Of a stretch of 64,000 nucleotides of DNA, positions 37,418-49,899 are shown piece by piece. Where the stretch lies: the NCBI GenBank assembly GCA_029851415.1, contig CM056742.1, positions 148,247,121-148,311,120 on the forward strand, in the 5' to 3' direction. Origin of the DNA: Eretmocerus hayati (taxonomy: Eukaryota; Arthropoda; Insecta; Hymenoptera; Aphelinidae). Made by a program: the position numbers and the translations under genes. Positions within the stretch are counted from its first letter, which is position 1, and the number at the start of each line of letters is the position of its first letter. The notes under the pieces were generated by a model. The model had not been told where the DNA came from and made no database searches. It worked only from the letters and a program-made list of their open reading frames with translations.

Positions 37418-37599
37418 CTTCAATTCCATTGTGTAAGGACGCATCGATTTCCTCAAACAGAATTGTCACCTCCAAAGGCCTCCTTGTCCTAATCTTATTC
37501 AATCAGCTAATGTACACAGAAAAGCTCACGCGCGCCCAAAGAAGAAAAATCAATTTTTTTTCCTCTTACGGGAGTTTTATCTGACACGAAACAGCGTAT

Positions 37600-38180
37600 T
37601 GCACTTGCTGGAGGCATAGAGAGGCTTTTGCGGGGAAAAATCAAGTCAAAGCCGTACTACGGAGGGCTCCCAGGCAGCCCAAACTCTGGTCTCTCTAGCA
37701 TGTATCTCGTACCTATATGTATACAGTTATAGCTATTTTGCTGAAAGATATAGAGGTAGGTGAGCTACGAAGCGAGACGAGGTTGACGTTGAGAGAACAA
37801 GAGAAGGAAGTCGGGTTATAGAAGGCATCACCGGGAGGTGAGCCACGCCCTCTCGTGTGGGGTGCTCTTGCTTCCGCCGTGAGGATTACCAAAGCGGTGG
37901 TGTGCATCATATATAACTCGTGCCCTCTTATAATACATATACATATACTCTCTTCTATATATCGGCCCTTTTGCCTCACCATCACAATCGCACCCTCCTC
38001 TCTTTTCTCTCCATTATTTACTCCCTCGCGCCCTTCTTGCTCACCTCTGCCCTTTTCTATGTATATGTGTATACATATAGGTATGTACTTCCATGCCGCG
38101 GGCTGGAGACTTTGCGCGCGGGATCATTCTTTTTGCGTCCCGCCTTCACATTCTTAGTCCTCATAAAGCTGAGCTGAATC
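37600..38180. promoter_or_regulatory. CpG/TATA mixed patch (possible regulatory module)
   Basis: The patch mixes CpG words (CTTGCTTCCGCCGTG near 37868, TGCCGCGGGC near 38093), TATA-type words (CTATATATCGGCCC near 37955) and pyrimidine-rich runs. Frames on both strands overlap. No gene is supported; a regulatory role is inferred. Confidence 0.25.
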
Positions 38181-38385
38181 CAAAAGTTGGATGTGCCTCT
38201 TGTTCCAATACGAAGGGCTTTTTATGGTGAAAAATTAGAGTTGTTTCAGAACTTAGCAGGGGGGGGGGCGAGGGAAAAATTCGGGTTCGAATATTGATGA
38301 ACCAATCAGACAACTGGAGTAGTTTCCTAACTGATATTGACTTTTGTTGGTAACATGATTAAGGGTATGTCTTAAACTTTTTCAG
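38181..38385. other. Intron-like sequence with poly-G run
   Basis: A run of ten G residues lies near 38260. Sequence before 38386 provides the pyrimidine tract of the next exon candidate. Confidence 0.4.
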
Positions 38386-38593
38386 ATCGACAGGGGATTC
38401 GGTGCAATTTTATCAAGAAATATCATCAGTCGGAAATAACGTAGACGCAAAGTTTCGTATCCTCATCGAATCTATACGATGTATCTGTTTTGTTCTGGAG
38501 AAATATGACGAGAGAACAAATTATGATTTCTGTAGATTCGATGATATCATTTGTGAGAGAATATTTTTGAGCCAGATTCGAGATAGACATTGA
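38386..38593 (+). CDS. Candidate terminal exon, unknown protein
   Basis: A strong acceptor (CTTAAACTTTTTCAG ending at 38385) opens a frame that continues about 69 codons to TGA at 38591-38593. The reading has balanced composition with acidic and basic residues, a cysteine-containing hydrophobic segment (IRCICFVLE) and an acidic block (FDDIICER). It would be a last exon entered in phase 2. The overlapping minus-strand frame lacks splice support. The product is not recognised. Confidence 0.35.
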
Positions 38594-39420
38594 CTGATTG
38601 ACAATGATGATACTAATAATCTTAGCTTGGAAAAATTCAAAAAATACTCTTTCACTACATGATATAAGTTCCACAACTATAGTGTCGTCGTACTGTCCAT
38701 TCATACAAGCAACTTATAATTTAGTATCCACTAGCCTTTTATTACTTTTAATGACGTACCGCATTAATTCGCACATTTTACCATCTGCGACCTCTACTGT
38801 TTTGCCTCACTCTATTCCAGTGATTATATTTTTCTCCCTCATGGCCAAGATATACACAATCGCTCGCATTACACGATTTAATACACACATAACAGCTTGT
38901 ACAATGTCAGTTCTGCTGAAGAACTTAATTCTCATCCACGTCCCGGTGGCCCGGTGGCATGGCGTTTCGTAGATTCACTATAATATATATGTTGTGGTCT
39001 CTGTTTGCTCATCCGCCCACAGGAGGGGGTGGTTTTTCATGCGGGTTGTTGTATGTTTCATCGCAGACAAAGAGTATTATATATAATATAATCGACCTGC
39101 CACTCGCGTGACGAAATTTTCGAGTCATTAATCCAACGGAATGTAATCCCACTAATATCCTTCGTACCAAGTAGCCAGAGAAAGCTCACTTCCTTCATCC
39201 CTCATCTACTATACATATATACTTTCAAGCCTCTGCATAATATGACCAACATATCTATAGAGCTGTTTCTCTCACTTTGCTTGGATGGCTATATATGCTA
39301 TGTGTGCGTGCGATTTCGAGCGCTTTTCCACGGTAAAACTCTGGTCTGAGCACGCGGATTTGCATGTGAATCGGTGACAGTGAGAGGGTCGGCTCTTTCC
39401 TCTCGTTAATTGCTCAACTT
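38594..39420. other. Non-coding stretch with TATA-rich patch
   Basis: A 124-codon plus-strand frame (38598-38972) without ATG start or splice sites looks like chance. A motif-dense TATATA/CGCG patch lies at 38990-39400. Confidence 0.35.
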
Positions 39421-39636
39421 TTGTTTATGGTGCGTTACCGCCACCCTCGTGCTCGAAAATTTTCGCCGATGCGTGAGATGAACATTTTCTCCGGTGCTCC
39501 TAAAGCTACGACTAATTTACATGAAGCGATTCATCGTGTGAAGCGAGAGCTGTTCCCATGCTACGATATTTCCGTGTGGAACTTTGGCTTTAGGTTTATT
39601 GATGGACTGTCGGATACATTTGATCAATTTTATTAA
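39421..39636 (+). CDS. Weak candidate exon, basic unknown protein
   Basis: A frame of about 70 codons (first ATG at 39427) ends at TAA. It is arginine/histidine-rich at the start (VRYRHPRARKF) and then mixed, ending with aromatic residues. It follows directly on the CpG-bearing patch at 38990-39400. No convincing acceptor or family. Confidence 0.22.
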   Translation: MFMVRYRHPRARKFSPMREMNIFSGAPKATTNLHEAIHRVKRELFPCYDISVWNFGFRFIDGLSDTFDQFY

Positions 39637-41337
39637 GATTTGTTTCTCTGCATACGTTTGTTCAATTTTAGTAATATTTGTTGCTATGCCATGAAATTGT
39701 AAAAACCGAGGGGTGCAACAAAACGCTTTTCAAGCGTTTCATTGTATTCGAACCTGTCTAGAAAGTTGGAAAATTCGCAGCCTGACTCAACTTCAGAATA
39801 TGTGTCGGACTTGGATAAATTCACGATGATCTTGATGAGAAGATGTGGTATTACCATCTAGAGTCTATTTCGAGGTTGTTGGACTTTAAACGGCACACAG
39901 GTACAAGAATATTTTCGAGGAATATTCAATTCAAACATTCTTTAATTGACGGGCATTTTATATGAAAATCCATTATTTTCAGAAATCGCAAAACATAGAA
40001 AATTTTTAAAAACTAGTTTTAGAATAGTATAAAAAATGAACAAGGGAAAAGAAATCCACCTCTTTGAACATATTTGCTAATTTGCCTTCACAAAGTATCA
40101 GTAAACCTTTAATTACTCGCCCCGGCTTGTCTGTTCTCGCTGCTATAAACAGCACAAACCAAACTACTCGACACAAACAAAGTTCGTTATTTCTACCTGT
40201 TGATTTTTATATCTCGCTTGCATGCATTTCAAACTTTGTTGCTGAAGCAATTTTTTGCTGAATTAATTTTCATGAAAGTGTACGTTCTTTTGAAATAGTC
40301 AGCTTATTCGGAAAATTGTGTATTCCGTTAGTCTCGTTATTCTGCTGTTTTCCTCTTCATGGTTGAAAATATTTTTATCAAGACCTTTGTCACAATAGTG
40401 TTCCGTTGATGATCATTTCACAAATGTCTATGCTTTTGAAACCTTGTTTAATATCTGCTCTTACATACAGTTGCATCAAAATTACTCGTATCCTGGCTAA
40501 AATACACTATCGAAAAATTACATTGACCTTGAATTACAACAGCATTGACCCCAACGTCTATTAATACAGATCGATAATCGTGAAAACTTTATTATCAAAC
40601 TTGTATCATCGATGAACCAATAAAATATTAATCAAAATTGTTCATCCCCTCTCAAACTAAAAATGATCCTGATAATTCTCTGGATGATATTGACATGATT
40701 TCCACAGTCTTCACCAGCGAACGAGAGTCATAGAATCTCTTCAGACACATGTCATAAACATATAGTCGCTGATTGCGAGGTTGCGTAAGATCAAAGTCGA
40801 AGGCAACGGCCTTGTGCTCATAACAGGAAATGCATTTGTTCTGTGAGAATTGATGTCTTGTACAGTGTCATTGTTCCGCAATCAAGTGGGTATGCAATTT
40901 TATTCATATGCTTAGAACAAATATATGATGCATTTTAAATTACCAATCCATTTCTTTACGCTTATCTGAGGGATTTATTGCTGTGTATGTCGTTGAAGCC
41001 AGTCTGGATCAGTTTGTTGTAGTATTACTTGCAATATAATCTTGAAAGTCTTGTTGAGTCTCCTATACAAAACTTTCTGCAAGATTTTTTGCAAGACTTC
41101 CAACAAGACTTTTCTTTCTCGGGTAAAAATAGGGTCAATTAGAGAAAAATTTAAGTATGTTATGTCATTCGATAAAGTTTCGAAAGTAACTGGCAAACTC
41201 CAGAATAAGCGTTCCAAGTTCTGATTTCATTCAATTTGTATGTAACACGAAATATTCCTAAAAAGAAACAAAAAAATCAACACGTCTATTCCGTCTAAGT
41301 ATGATATGAACCATTTTCAACACCTCATTACATAAAG
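39637..41337. other. Non-coding stretch with a small inverted repeat
   Basis: AT-rich. CTTGAAAGTCTTGTTG (41041-41056) is mirrored by CAACAAGACTTTTC near 41100, with GCAAGA words repeated between them. Opposed frames across this repeat are incidental. Confidence 0.4.
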
Positions 41338-41702
41338 ATGTTTGTGATATCCGAAATGAGAGAGTATCCTGGAGTGATCGCATGGATGAGAAAAGTCAAT
41401 GAGAAATAGCAGAAGTTTGCGAAGTAGCACATTATCCCGGAGGAACGGATCTCTCTCATGCATACAAATGGGACCTGCGAGAGATGGGAGGAAAAAACGT
41501 AATATATCTCAAACTGGCTCATCGTGTTGCATGGTATGGGCCATCAGCTCCAACGTCAACCCACTCCGACAACGACGACGAGAAACCAATATATCCCACA
41601 GGAGTACAAATTCACGTTGGAAAAAAATGCGAGGTATTCGTACGAGCCAATTTCTTCACTGCTTCTTCCTTTACCATAAAATATTTGCAGCCGAGTCGCT
41701 AA
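41338..41702 (+). CDS. Possible frameshifted coding fragment
   Basis: Two plus-strand frames abut. One runs from ATG 41338 to TAG at 41409 (23 codons, containing EYPGVIAWMRKVNEK). The second is open from 41403 to TAG at about 41702, with ATG at 41484 (contains SHAYKWDLREMGG and later THSDNDDEKPIYP). Codon use looks protein-like in both. They could be one decayed gene with a frameshift, a spliced pair, or chance. A minus-strand frame overlaps. No family is assigned. Confidence 0.25.
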
Positions 41703-41739
41703 ACACAATATGTATGCTAAAACGAGCGAATCTTTTGTA

Positions 41740-42070
41740 TTATCATGCTCGTCGACGCAGGATTAAATGATGATAATATGAGGATAGTATCCAGAGAGTC
41801 CCTTCCTTTTCTTCACACGCATCGCGTGAAGCTTCATCATCTTCTCTGCAAAAGCTTACTCTCTCGATATATATGTCGTGTAGAGTATTATATGCGTGCG
41901 TGGCAGTCTTTTCACGCGGTTGGTGAACAAAAGGGACGATTTTCAATTCACGCGCCTACATATGGAGCTGCTGGGCTGAGGCAGTAAACACGAGGCTTTA
42001 TAGGCGTACCGGGCGTTTTATGCGTGGCCCTCGCACTTCAAACTGGATGCGGTAGCAGTTTCACATTTTT
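41740..42070. promoter_or_regulatory. Motif-dense patch (possible regulatory module)
   Basis: CpG and TATA words alternate (CTCTCGATATATATGTCG near 41861, GCGTACCGGGCG near 42003). Frames on both strands overlap. Regulatory use is inferred from composition. Confidence 0.2.
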
Positions 42071-42890
42071 GTCATTTTGCGAAGAGAGTAGATTGTATTG
42101 AGTTGAGGATAGTATATGAGCTGCTGGGTAATCATGCGGAACCGAAAAGGAAAAGAGAAACATTTTGGGAGTTTTTACGGGAATTGAGTACGTACTCCTG
42201 TGGAAAATGAGGTGGGAAAGGACGAAGATGATTTCGCAAGATCGAAAACTTTATCAATTATAAAACTACTCGCTTGTTTCATATAAGTCTGGCATGGACA
42301 AATACCGATGGGTAGGGTAATTTTTCATTCTGACGAAATTAGAAAGATCAAATTCGTTCGAGAATTCGTTCGTGCTCGATTCCTGCTTTTAGCTTCATCT
42401 CAAACGTTACAACTTTCAGCACACAAAACCACTTCGATACATGGGAGAAAATTTTATCTTATCGAAAAATGTTTTGTCGGGCAGAATTTACACGACAAAG
42501 AACAAATTAATGAATAGAATAAGAAATCTGAAAGATTCTATTCTTATCAGCTCCAGCAGGCTCGTAACAGTACGTTTCGCGCCGAGTTTATGAGGTTGTT
42601 AGCTCGCTTCTGAGCGATTAGTTTTTGGCCCGAGCCGGAGGCGATAATCAAAATAATCGCTCAGGAATGGGGGAACTCACGAGCGAAGCAACGCAATTGC
42701 AATTTCATGCAATTTTGTAAGCACCCAAATATCCGGAAATTGTATTAAAATGAGATTCCCAGAAAGTTTCTGAAGTATTTTGATTCAAAAAAGCTCAATT
42801 AGTTTACCGAATTTTCTCAGATTTTTCCCCTCATTCTATGTTTATCAAATTTTTGATGATTTCTCATCATCCTGTATGTCCATATTTCAG
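42071..42890. other. Non-coding stretch with inverted CTGAGCGATTA pair
   Basis: CTGAGCGATTA near 42611 is mirrored by TAATCGCTCAG near 42654, with further GAGCG words around them, suggesting a worn inverted repeat. Otherwise nothing is recognised. Confidence 0.4.
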
Positions 42891-42965
42891 GACATTCATG
42901 ATGTAAAAGTTCAGAATTCCTATTATCAGAAACTTTATTATAGAGGCGAGGAATGTGAAATCTGA
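42891..42965 (+). CDS. Possible short terminal exon
   Basis: An acceptor (GTATGTCCATATTTCAG ending at 42890) opens 24 codons to TGA at 42963-42965, reading DIHDVKVQNSYYQKLYY and then an acidic end. The acceptor is good, but the exon is short and its partner is unknown. Confidence 0.25.
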   Translation, partial: DIHDVKVQNSYYQKLYYRGEECEI

Positions 42966-45486
42966 TAACGTATCAAACGAATTTTAAAGATTAGTTAACC
43001 TTTCACGACTCATTATTTGGACCAGTCTCCTATGTGTTGTGATCACAAAAAGACGTTATGTGTGATATCGTTGTCCAGCAGCTCGCTTTTTCAAATATTC
43101 CATTCTTTGGTAACCAACTGGCATCATTCTATCCGCAAAGCATTTAAAACCGGCAAATTCGTCCTATCTGATGATAAATTGATCATTTTCACATAGGACA
43201 AGGTTGTTCGAAGAATTGTGTGCTATTGAATAATTAGAATTTTCCCTCTGCGCCCTAACTTACTTAGAAAATGTTGAACGAACGTTACAACCCTAATTTT
43301 GCACATGTATTCGTGCAAGAAATCTGACGATGTCACTATCAGAGTGTACTTCTACTTTCCATCGACCATATAATCAAAGTTCGTGTAATGCAAAGGGGTT
43401 GACGGTTCTGAAAGCTTCGAACTTTCTTTATGACTATGAGTGCATCAAAAGTTTAGCAAGCCTCATTCTCGTGAGTGCTGCTGCAGGGATTACCAAAGTG
43501 CCAAAGTACAACCTCAAGCTCGCACAAAATTTCTGCTCGACTGACGCTGCACCTTTCACACTGGCGAACAAACGGATTCATCGCCCTCTCCACGCTGAGT
43601 GACGTATTTAACAAGCCTTACCCTTTAGTTGTGTGTTTTTGACATTACAGAATTTCTCGAGAATATCACAAGTCTATAAAATTAAGACTTTAAGTCTGAT
43701 TATATAGCGGATTCAAGATCTGTGATAAGACAATTATCAAGACAAATGAAATTATATTCATTTATGTCACTATTGTACAAGCTTGAGACAATATTCAGAG
43801 TTCTGGATTTAATTCGATTTCAGACTCAAGATTGAACATCAATGACGAATTCAGATCTCTGAGCACATTCGTCTCAGTTTCAACAGTTTCACAATTCGTA
43901 TATCAAAAGAATACTAACTATTTTCAAAATTAAACTAATTTGTTCTAGACTCATTATCGCCCTAACCCTCTTGACATCTTCTAACGAGAATTTCAAGAGA
44001 AAACGGATAACCAGAGTGATTTGAGACAGACAGAGTAAGGTCGAGGATAGGCGATCATCAAAACGACTTTGGAAACTTAGACTCTTGGGATCCTTTGGAG
44101 TTTTAAGGCGAGAAAGGATATCTTGCGAGGAGAAGAAGGGTTGGAGACACATTAAAGTAACACGACTTGATGAACTCTAAAGACGAGCGATGAGCGAGGA
44201 CGAAGATATGCCGAGAGCTGACTTTATCATTACTTTGGCAAATAGCTTCGATGATGGGATTTGGACCGTATTAGTCCTTCAGCCCTATCTTACTCGATAT
44301 AGCATCGAAAACCGCCGACTTGGATCACTAGGGGTGATCCCTAGATTGGGAAAGATCCTTCGTATGCTCCTGATACATGGTTGAGCAGGAATCTCTCGAG
44401 GAATCTGCTCAAGGTAGATAATGAGCTTTGGGTGATGTTGCGTGGTCCCTTGTACTAGTGGTTTGCTATGGTAAATCATACAATTGTCTCGATTGTTAAA
44501 AAATGGGGTTGGATATCTCAGATGTTCGAAGTTCGTCAGCTGCTTGTGGGGGAGGAATTTTTTATTGAAAACTCTAATTGATTAAACAGTTTAATTTCGA
44601 AGTATGCATGGATGCCTGAGACTTTGACAGTATGAATTTCTTTAGTATCATTATTATCTACCTGCAAGGAAAGATTTGTCTTCATTGATCGATATTTCAA
44701 AGAGAAATATCGCCTTCCCTTCCACACAAGCGGGTTTCTGAAATCCATGGACAAATATTACACATCATATATCCCAAGATTAGACTTTGGAGTTTCGACC
44801 AGGACTCCAATAACAATATAATCGATACTTTCACAGTCGAGGAGTTCTTGACGTCAAGATCGGTCAATATAATCCCACTCTGCAGCCAGGTATTAAATCG
44901 CAATAAGCCTCTGAAAGTAGCCTGTGGCGCACCGCAAGTACTTGGAGAGCCCTCATCTCGTCGGTATTCAACGACGAGACTGGAGAGTTCACGTTCGTAT
45001 TCATATATCATTCTCGGACCTATTACAGTCATCATCATTACTCGACGGCCAACAATGGTAATCGTCTTTGATTACTATCGTAATTTTCATTTCTTATCTT
45101 TTGCTCCTTTTATTTTCAATCGATAATCTTACTCTCCGACCGATTCCCGTACTCGGCCGGGTTCAAAGTACTCGTGCTTGCAATGAGACTTGCAATCATG
45201 AATCCAAATCATCTGTCGGTATATGTGAGGGAAGAATTCCTTTAAAATAGTTGTGGCTCGTCATAATGGGTTGAGATCTGTGGCCTAGAAAGTCCATCAA
45301 AGTCAATTTTGTTGGGATCAATATTTTGATTGAAAATAAGTGCTGGCGCCCAAATGCAAGCAAAATTTTGCTAGGAATGAACAAATACTAGCCATTATCA
45401 GGCGCTTTTCAAACAAAAATACCTAACCATTCATCTCGTGTGTATACCTTTAACGCCAAAGTTTTGAATCCAGATGTGGTAATCGG
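42966..45486. other. Non-coding stretch with ambiguous frames
   Basis: Frames at 43330-43602 (plus, from ATG, with a donor-like CTC followed by GTGAGTGC at 43470), 44190-44384 (plus, from ATG), 43889-44152 (minus) and the opposed pair 44697-45038 / 44848-45126 have no consistent support. A small palindrome GGATCACTAGGGGTGATCC lies near 44322. Confidence 0.35.
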
Positions 45487-45504
45487 GGCGCGCGGTCGCG
45501 CGCC
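45487..45504. repeat. GC-only palindrome
   Basis: GGCGCGCG and CGCGCGCC flank a two-base centre. It is a sharp CpG island of 18 bases in AT-rich DNA, with further CG words to 45570. Confidence 0.75.
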
Positions 45505-45716
45505 GAGGCAAGTATAAGGAAAATGAGCGACCGCGTAACTATTCTTTGAATTTGTCGCCCCTAACCTCGCCGAACCACTCCATGAGCGTTCCAATAATGT
45601 ACAGAAAGGTTTTAGGCCTAAAAAAGTTTTCCTAACATTTTGTTGAGTTAATAGTAGATGATTTGCAATGATTCTACATGTCTCGCCTTTTCATATTATT
45701 AGATTTAAAATTTCAG

Positions 45717-45921
45717 TGTGAGGGTTACCCCAAAAACTCTTTGTCAATTGTTTAAGATAAAATTCCGACATGCATTCGTGTTAGAGCATCCGTGTGAGAA
45801 TATGCGATCGATCGTCCATTGTAAACGATTGCCATACGTTGTAGTGTCTAAATATGGGAAAGGCTTTGCTGGCGGGCAAAGAATGATGATTGCAAGCCGT
45901 GGACCAGACTTCAACATTTAG
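45717..45921 (+). CDS. Candidate terminal exon, basic unknown protein
   Basis: Acceptor AGATTTAAAATTTCAG ends at 45716 and opens a 67-codon frame (one leading base) to TAG at 45919-45921. The sequence is basic and balanced, with several cysteines and a glycine-rich end (KYGKGFAGGQRMM). There is no membrane segment. The pyrimidine tract is weak close to the AG but richer upstream (TCTCGCCTTTTC). Not recognised as a family. Confidence 0.33.
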
Positions 45922-46913
45922 GGCTCGTAAATATAGTCTCAGATAGATGAACCCGTGATTTTCTCGTTTTATTGAAGTACCCGTATTCGTTTGCTAAATG
46001 AACCCATTTTCGGTACCTATCTGCGATTGAGATATCATTTATGTTATCTTCACAAGAATTGAGCGAGTGTTTTTCTCTGCATCCAAGCGAAAATTCGTAT
46101 TCGTGCAAAAATAACTTCTAAAGTGAAGTCATAGGTCCTCCCGATCATATCATACAAACTCGAGTTGTGTTTACAACTATGTTCCAATCACAACATCACA
46201 GCAGACGGCTGCACGAGTGTGCAGCATGCGCATTGTAAATATAAGTAATAAGTATATCACCGAGCAAATTTTTCCAGCGCTGGCTAGAACTACGTGTTAT
46301 AGTAGTTTCTACCAGAGCAAGACCCTGAGCTCCAAAATCAGTAAGATTATGATTCTCGACACTCGTTCTTTTCCAAACGATCACTTCCGATCATCATGAA
46401 ATGAGGTTATGATTTAGAAATATTACTGACCCTGGACCCACCCATCCTACTCATCGACGTCCACGTTAACGGTCACTCCTATAAAAATAAAATTCATAGC
46501 GGAAGAATGGGTAATCAAGACATAACTAATTACCGGTAACTTTTGATTCCTTTTAAATTTTCGCGATGAATATAACATCAGTCTTTCATAATCGGGTGTG
46601 TAATGAAACTTTCTCTTTCCTGTGGAATGTAATCGAATAATGGAATAAAAAATTTAGGGTGAACAAGTTTCCTTTCTGAATCGAGCATACTCAACCACTA
46701 ACAAATATAGAACTTTTCGAGGAACTTTTCTTGATTTGTCATTTAGACTCTAATAATAATATTCACGTCACGATTATGCTATCACCTCTCATTCACAATG
46801 TGATATTCATTTGTGGACAACCAGAGATATTCATATGTCTCTCTAAAGTTATAGGCTTTTGGATCCTGGATTTCAGCTCACCCATGGACTAAAGGCTATC
46901 TAACTCCTAAAAA
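45922..46913. other. Non-coding stretch, nothing recognised
   Basis: AT-rich sequence with frames near 62-65 codons on both strands. No support for genes or repeats. Confidence 0.45.
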
Positions 46914-47609
46914 GGTTTATTGAAACTTCATTGATTGTGGGTCTCTGGAAGATGCTTCTAATGTCTGATGAATTGTCTTTCAAAGAAAGAACAATGCGGG
47001 GCAAGTATAAGTCCTTTTTCATAAAATACTCTTTGTAGTTATAATCCCTCCATAAAGTAGTTATATCAAACTTGTGAGAGTATTCAAATAATTATAGAAA
47101 GGGCAAGTAAGAACTCAGTTTAGTTCATCCGTCGCTCTGGACTGGTGCTTAAACTTCGTACTTTTCAGGGCGAAAAAGGACTACTTGAATGTAATCGGAG
47201 CAATGTATTCAATATTCGGTAATTGCCATGTGGCGTCGGAAATTTTACTTTTCTCATGTTGGTACATAAATCGCTCACAACTTACGGCGTCACATCGCAA
47301 TTACCAAATATTGAATACATTGCTCCGATCACATTCAAGTAGTCCCGCTTCGCCCTGAAAAGTACAAAGTTTAAACACCAGTCCAGAGCGACGAATAAAC
47401 TAAACTGAATTCTTACTTGCCCTTTCTATAGTTATTTGAATACTCTCACAAGTTTGATATAACTACTTTATGGAGGGATTATAACTACAAAGAGTATTTT
47501 ATGGAAAAAGGCCTTATACTTGCCTCGCATTGTTCTCTCTTTGAAAGACAATTCATCAGACATTTGAAGCATCTTCCAGAGACCCACAATCAATTAAGTT
47601 TCAATAAAC
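46914..47609. mobile_element. Long foldback element with ~328 bp arms
   Basis: The left arm (about 46914-47240) and the right arm (about 47282-47609) are reverse complements along nearly their whole length with scattered mismatches, leaving a ~41-base loop. The ends read GTTTATTGAAACTT. CCTAAAAAGG occurs directly at both boundaries, so the target duplication is 6 to 10 bp (8 bp CTAAAAAG would suggest hAT). No coding capacity. The overall layout is that of a large non-autonomous foldback. Confidence 0.82.
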
Positions 47610-48160
47610 CTAAAAAGGATTTGGAGTTTGCTCTTCGTTATGATAACCATCAACAATCGTGCTTGCATTTTTGAGCACCTAATATCTTTGAGTTCTGAAA
47701 AATTTCCTTCAATCATACTCAAATTAATTTGCCATGTCTTGTAATACATGCAGAAGATATCTTTTACAACGATTCTCAGTAGTCTAGCAAACAATTCACT
47801 GTAGAGATGCGAAATTCAGACAACAACTCAATGACGAGGCTCGATCATGGAGATATCACGGATTTGATCCCTAAGTGCCACTTGGTCAAATACCAGAGTG
47901 GATCCTACAATCCAGGCCCGCACAACTACATGACTCCCAGAAACGCCTCACAGATCTCGAGAGCTTGCCGGATCTACACTTTGCTAATCCGTCAAAAGAG
48001 CACTTTCAGCAGTTACAGAATAATTTCGTCATCTGTCAAATTTCTCACGATCGTCGCTATTTCTCAAGTCCTCTGTCAAAAGCACAAACGACAAGAGTAC
48101 ATATATGTATATATCGTAGGTAGAGGCAGCGAGGGTTATATCAAACTCTCGAGAGTTGAC
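47610..48160. other. Non-coding stretch with one 130-codon frame
   Basis: A plus-strand frame at 47807-48199 (first ATG at 47834) overlaps another at 47875-48123 and runs into a CpG patch. No splice sites or family support it. Confidence 0.35.
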
Positions 48161-48420
48161 AACTCAATCAGAGCTCATCGAGCGCGCGGTGGTGGCTAGA
48201 ATTTTGCGAAAGCAAGAAGTGCAGTGGTGCGCATCGACGTTGTGTCGAAACGGACGTGTATCTCCCCCGCGAGTATCAAATCTCCTACCGGTCGGTGGTC
48301 CTAGCCCTTATAGACGCAGTGGTGATTAGGCTTTTACGTAAACCCCAAAGCACGTAACGCGCTGCTGCCTAGCGATAACGCGCCCCTGGAGCGTTCAGAA
48401 CTCTCTCTTCTCGTGAATAC
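48161..48420. promoter_or_regulatory. CpG-bearing patch (possible regulatory module)
   Basis: Dense CpG words (GAGCGCGCGGTGG near 48180, CATCGACGTTGTGTCGAAAC near 48233, GTAACGCGCTGC near 48354) next to TATAGACG and CTTATAGACG. A regulatory role is inferred. Confidence 0.25.
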
Positions 48421-49899
48421 GTGCTTTGCTCTGTGACACCACAGATGAGACTTCTTTTTTGGCCAGGAATATATAGGTTGTGTAGTCTGTCTTTTGCTTC
48501 AGTGAATGACGAGCTATGAGACATGATGCGAAAATTGTATAGACCTGGCTGCAACGAGTGTTCTGTTCTAGGTCCTGTTATTTGAGAAGCTGAGAAGCTT
48601 TTATAGGGAGACTTGGATGCACGTGATTGATCTCTTCGTCATTATCTATAAGAGAGATATTTTTATAAGGGCGTGTAGGGATGTAGTCGAACGAATTTTT
48701 TAGAGTTTGAGATTGAGTTATGACAGCAGATTGATCACAATCACTCAGCGTTTGATACTTGGTTGATCGAGTGGATTTTTTACAATTCGGTGATTTCAAA
48801 CCGTCGTAGGCTCTTCTATAGGGGTTGCGATGAAAGGAGAGATGGAGGAAGATGTGTCCCAAGCCAGTGATTATAGCTTCTATAAAAATGTGAATTTACC
48901 GGAAGATGACAATTTTCAAATGATTGATTTCTCTCTGGCAAAATGATTCTGATGCAATCCCATCAATTTTTTCCTTGTTCTTTAGGCATCTATTTCACAT
49001 GAGATTAAACTTCAAACTTTTCTCAAACTCATCATTCTGATCAAAATATAAACTGTTCATTAATGATTCTATAGTATTGAAGTTCAGAAAAATATCAGGG
49101 CTATCCATCATTTTAATCTGTTTGATTGCAATAGAAAGTTGTCAGAACAAATCGTACAAGTCATCAAGAGTACTCGAGAGACCATCAATTTCTTGTCATT
49201 GTAACAGCAAGATTTGTTTTAAGCTTGAATAATGAAAGATTGAGGAAATTTATAAAATTTGGAATTAGAATGCCACAACTCAATCATTTGAATGCTCAAA
49301 CTCTGTCTTTGTTCACTAATGAGTGGATTCATCGTTTTTTCAAAGCTACTTTTATCAGATAGAGCGATAGAGTCAATACATTGATGACATCTACCTTATG
49401 GGTATTATTTGAAAATGTCTCATTTACTTTCACAACACCTCAGATATGATCTCCAGATATCAGCTGTGAAAAAAGACCCGATCTTTATCTGTTATCCAAC
49501 AACGACAGGCGTCTTTTTTTTACCACCTAACCTGAAATCATTTTCTTGTCTTGAGGCCTCTAAATTCAACTCTGATGCACCTAGAGCATGGCCAACGGCT
49601 CTGATCAAGGATGAAAATATACTTACAATAAATTTTCAGATAAATTCCGTTCTATAGCACACACGTGAGCATAGCAAAGCTTAGCGCACCTCGGCACTTG
49701 CCAGATGGTCGTTTTAGAGAGCAGTTCGCAACCCGCAATCTTTACTCAGTTGCAAAAAAAAACGGGAGCACGAGCCTATATACCCGAGGCAATAGCACTA
49801 GCGGCAGCTTAATGACGTCGAAGTTAGCCTGTATAAGGTTGGATAGAGCAAAGTGAAAGAAAAAGAGGAAAAAAGACGAGTAGTAAGAGTGAGGGCACT
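48421..49899. other. Non-coding stretch, nothing recognised
   Basis: AT-rich. Frames at 48578-48862 (minus) and 49409-49657 (plus) lack splice support. Confidence 0.4.

Noticed and set aside
38281..38310. GGGTTCGAAT as a tRNA T-loop
   Set aside because: No acceptor, D or anticodon stem could be built around it.
44697..45126. CGAPQ word in opposed frames, reminiscent of a reverse-transcriptase PQG motif
   Set aside because: The surrounding motifs (YADD, downstream palm residues) are absent and the word appears on both strands.
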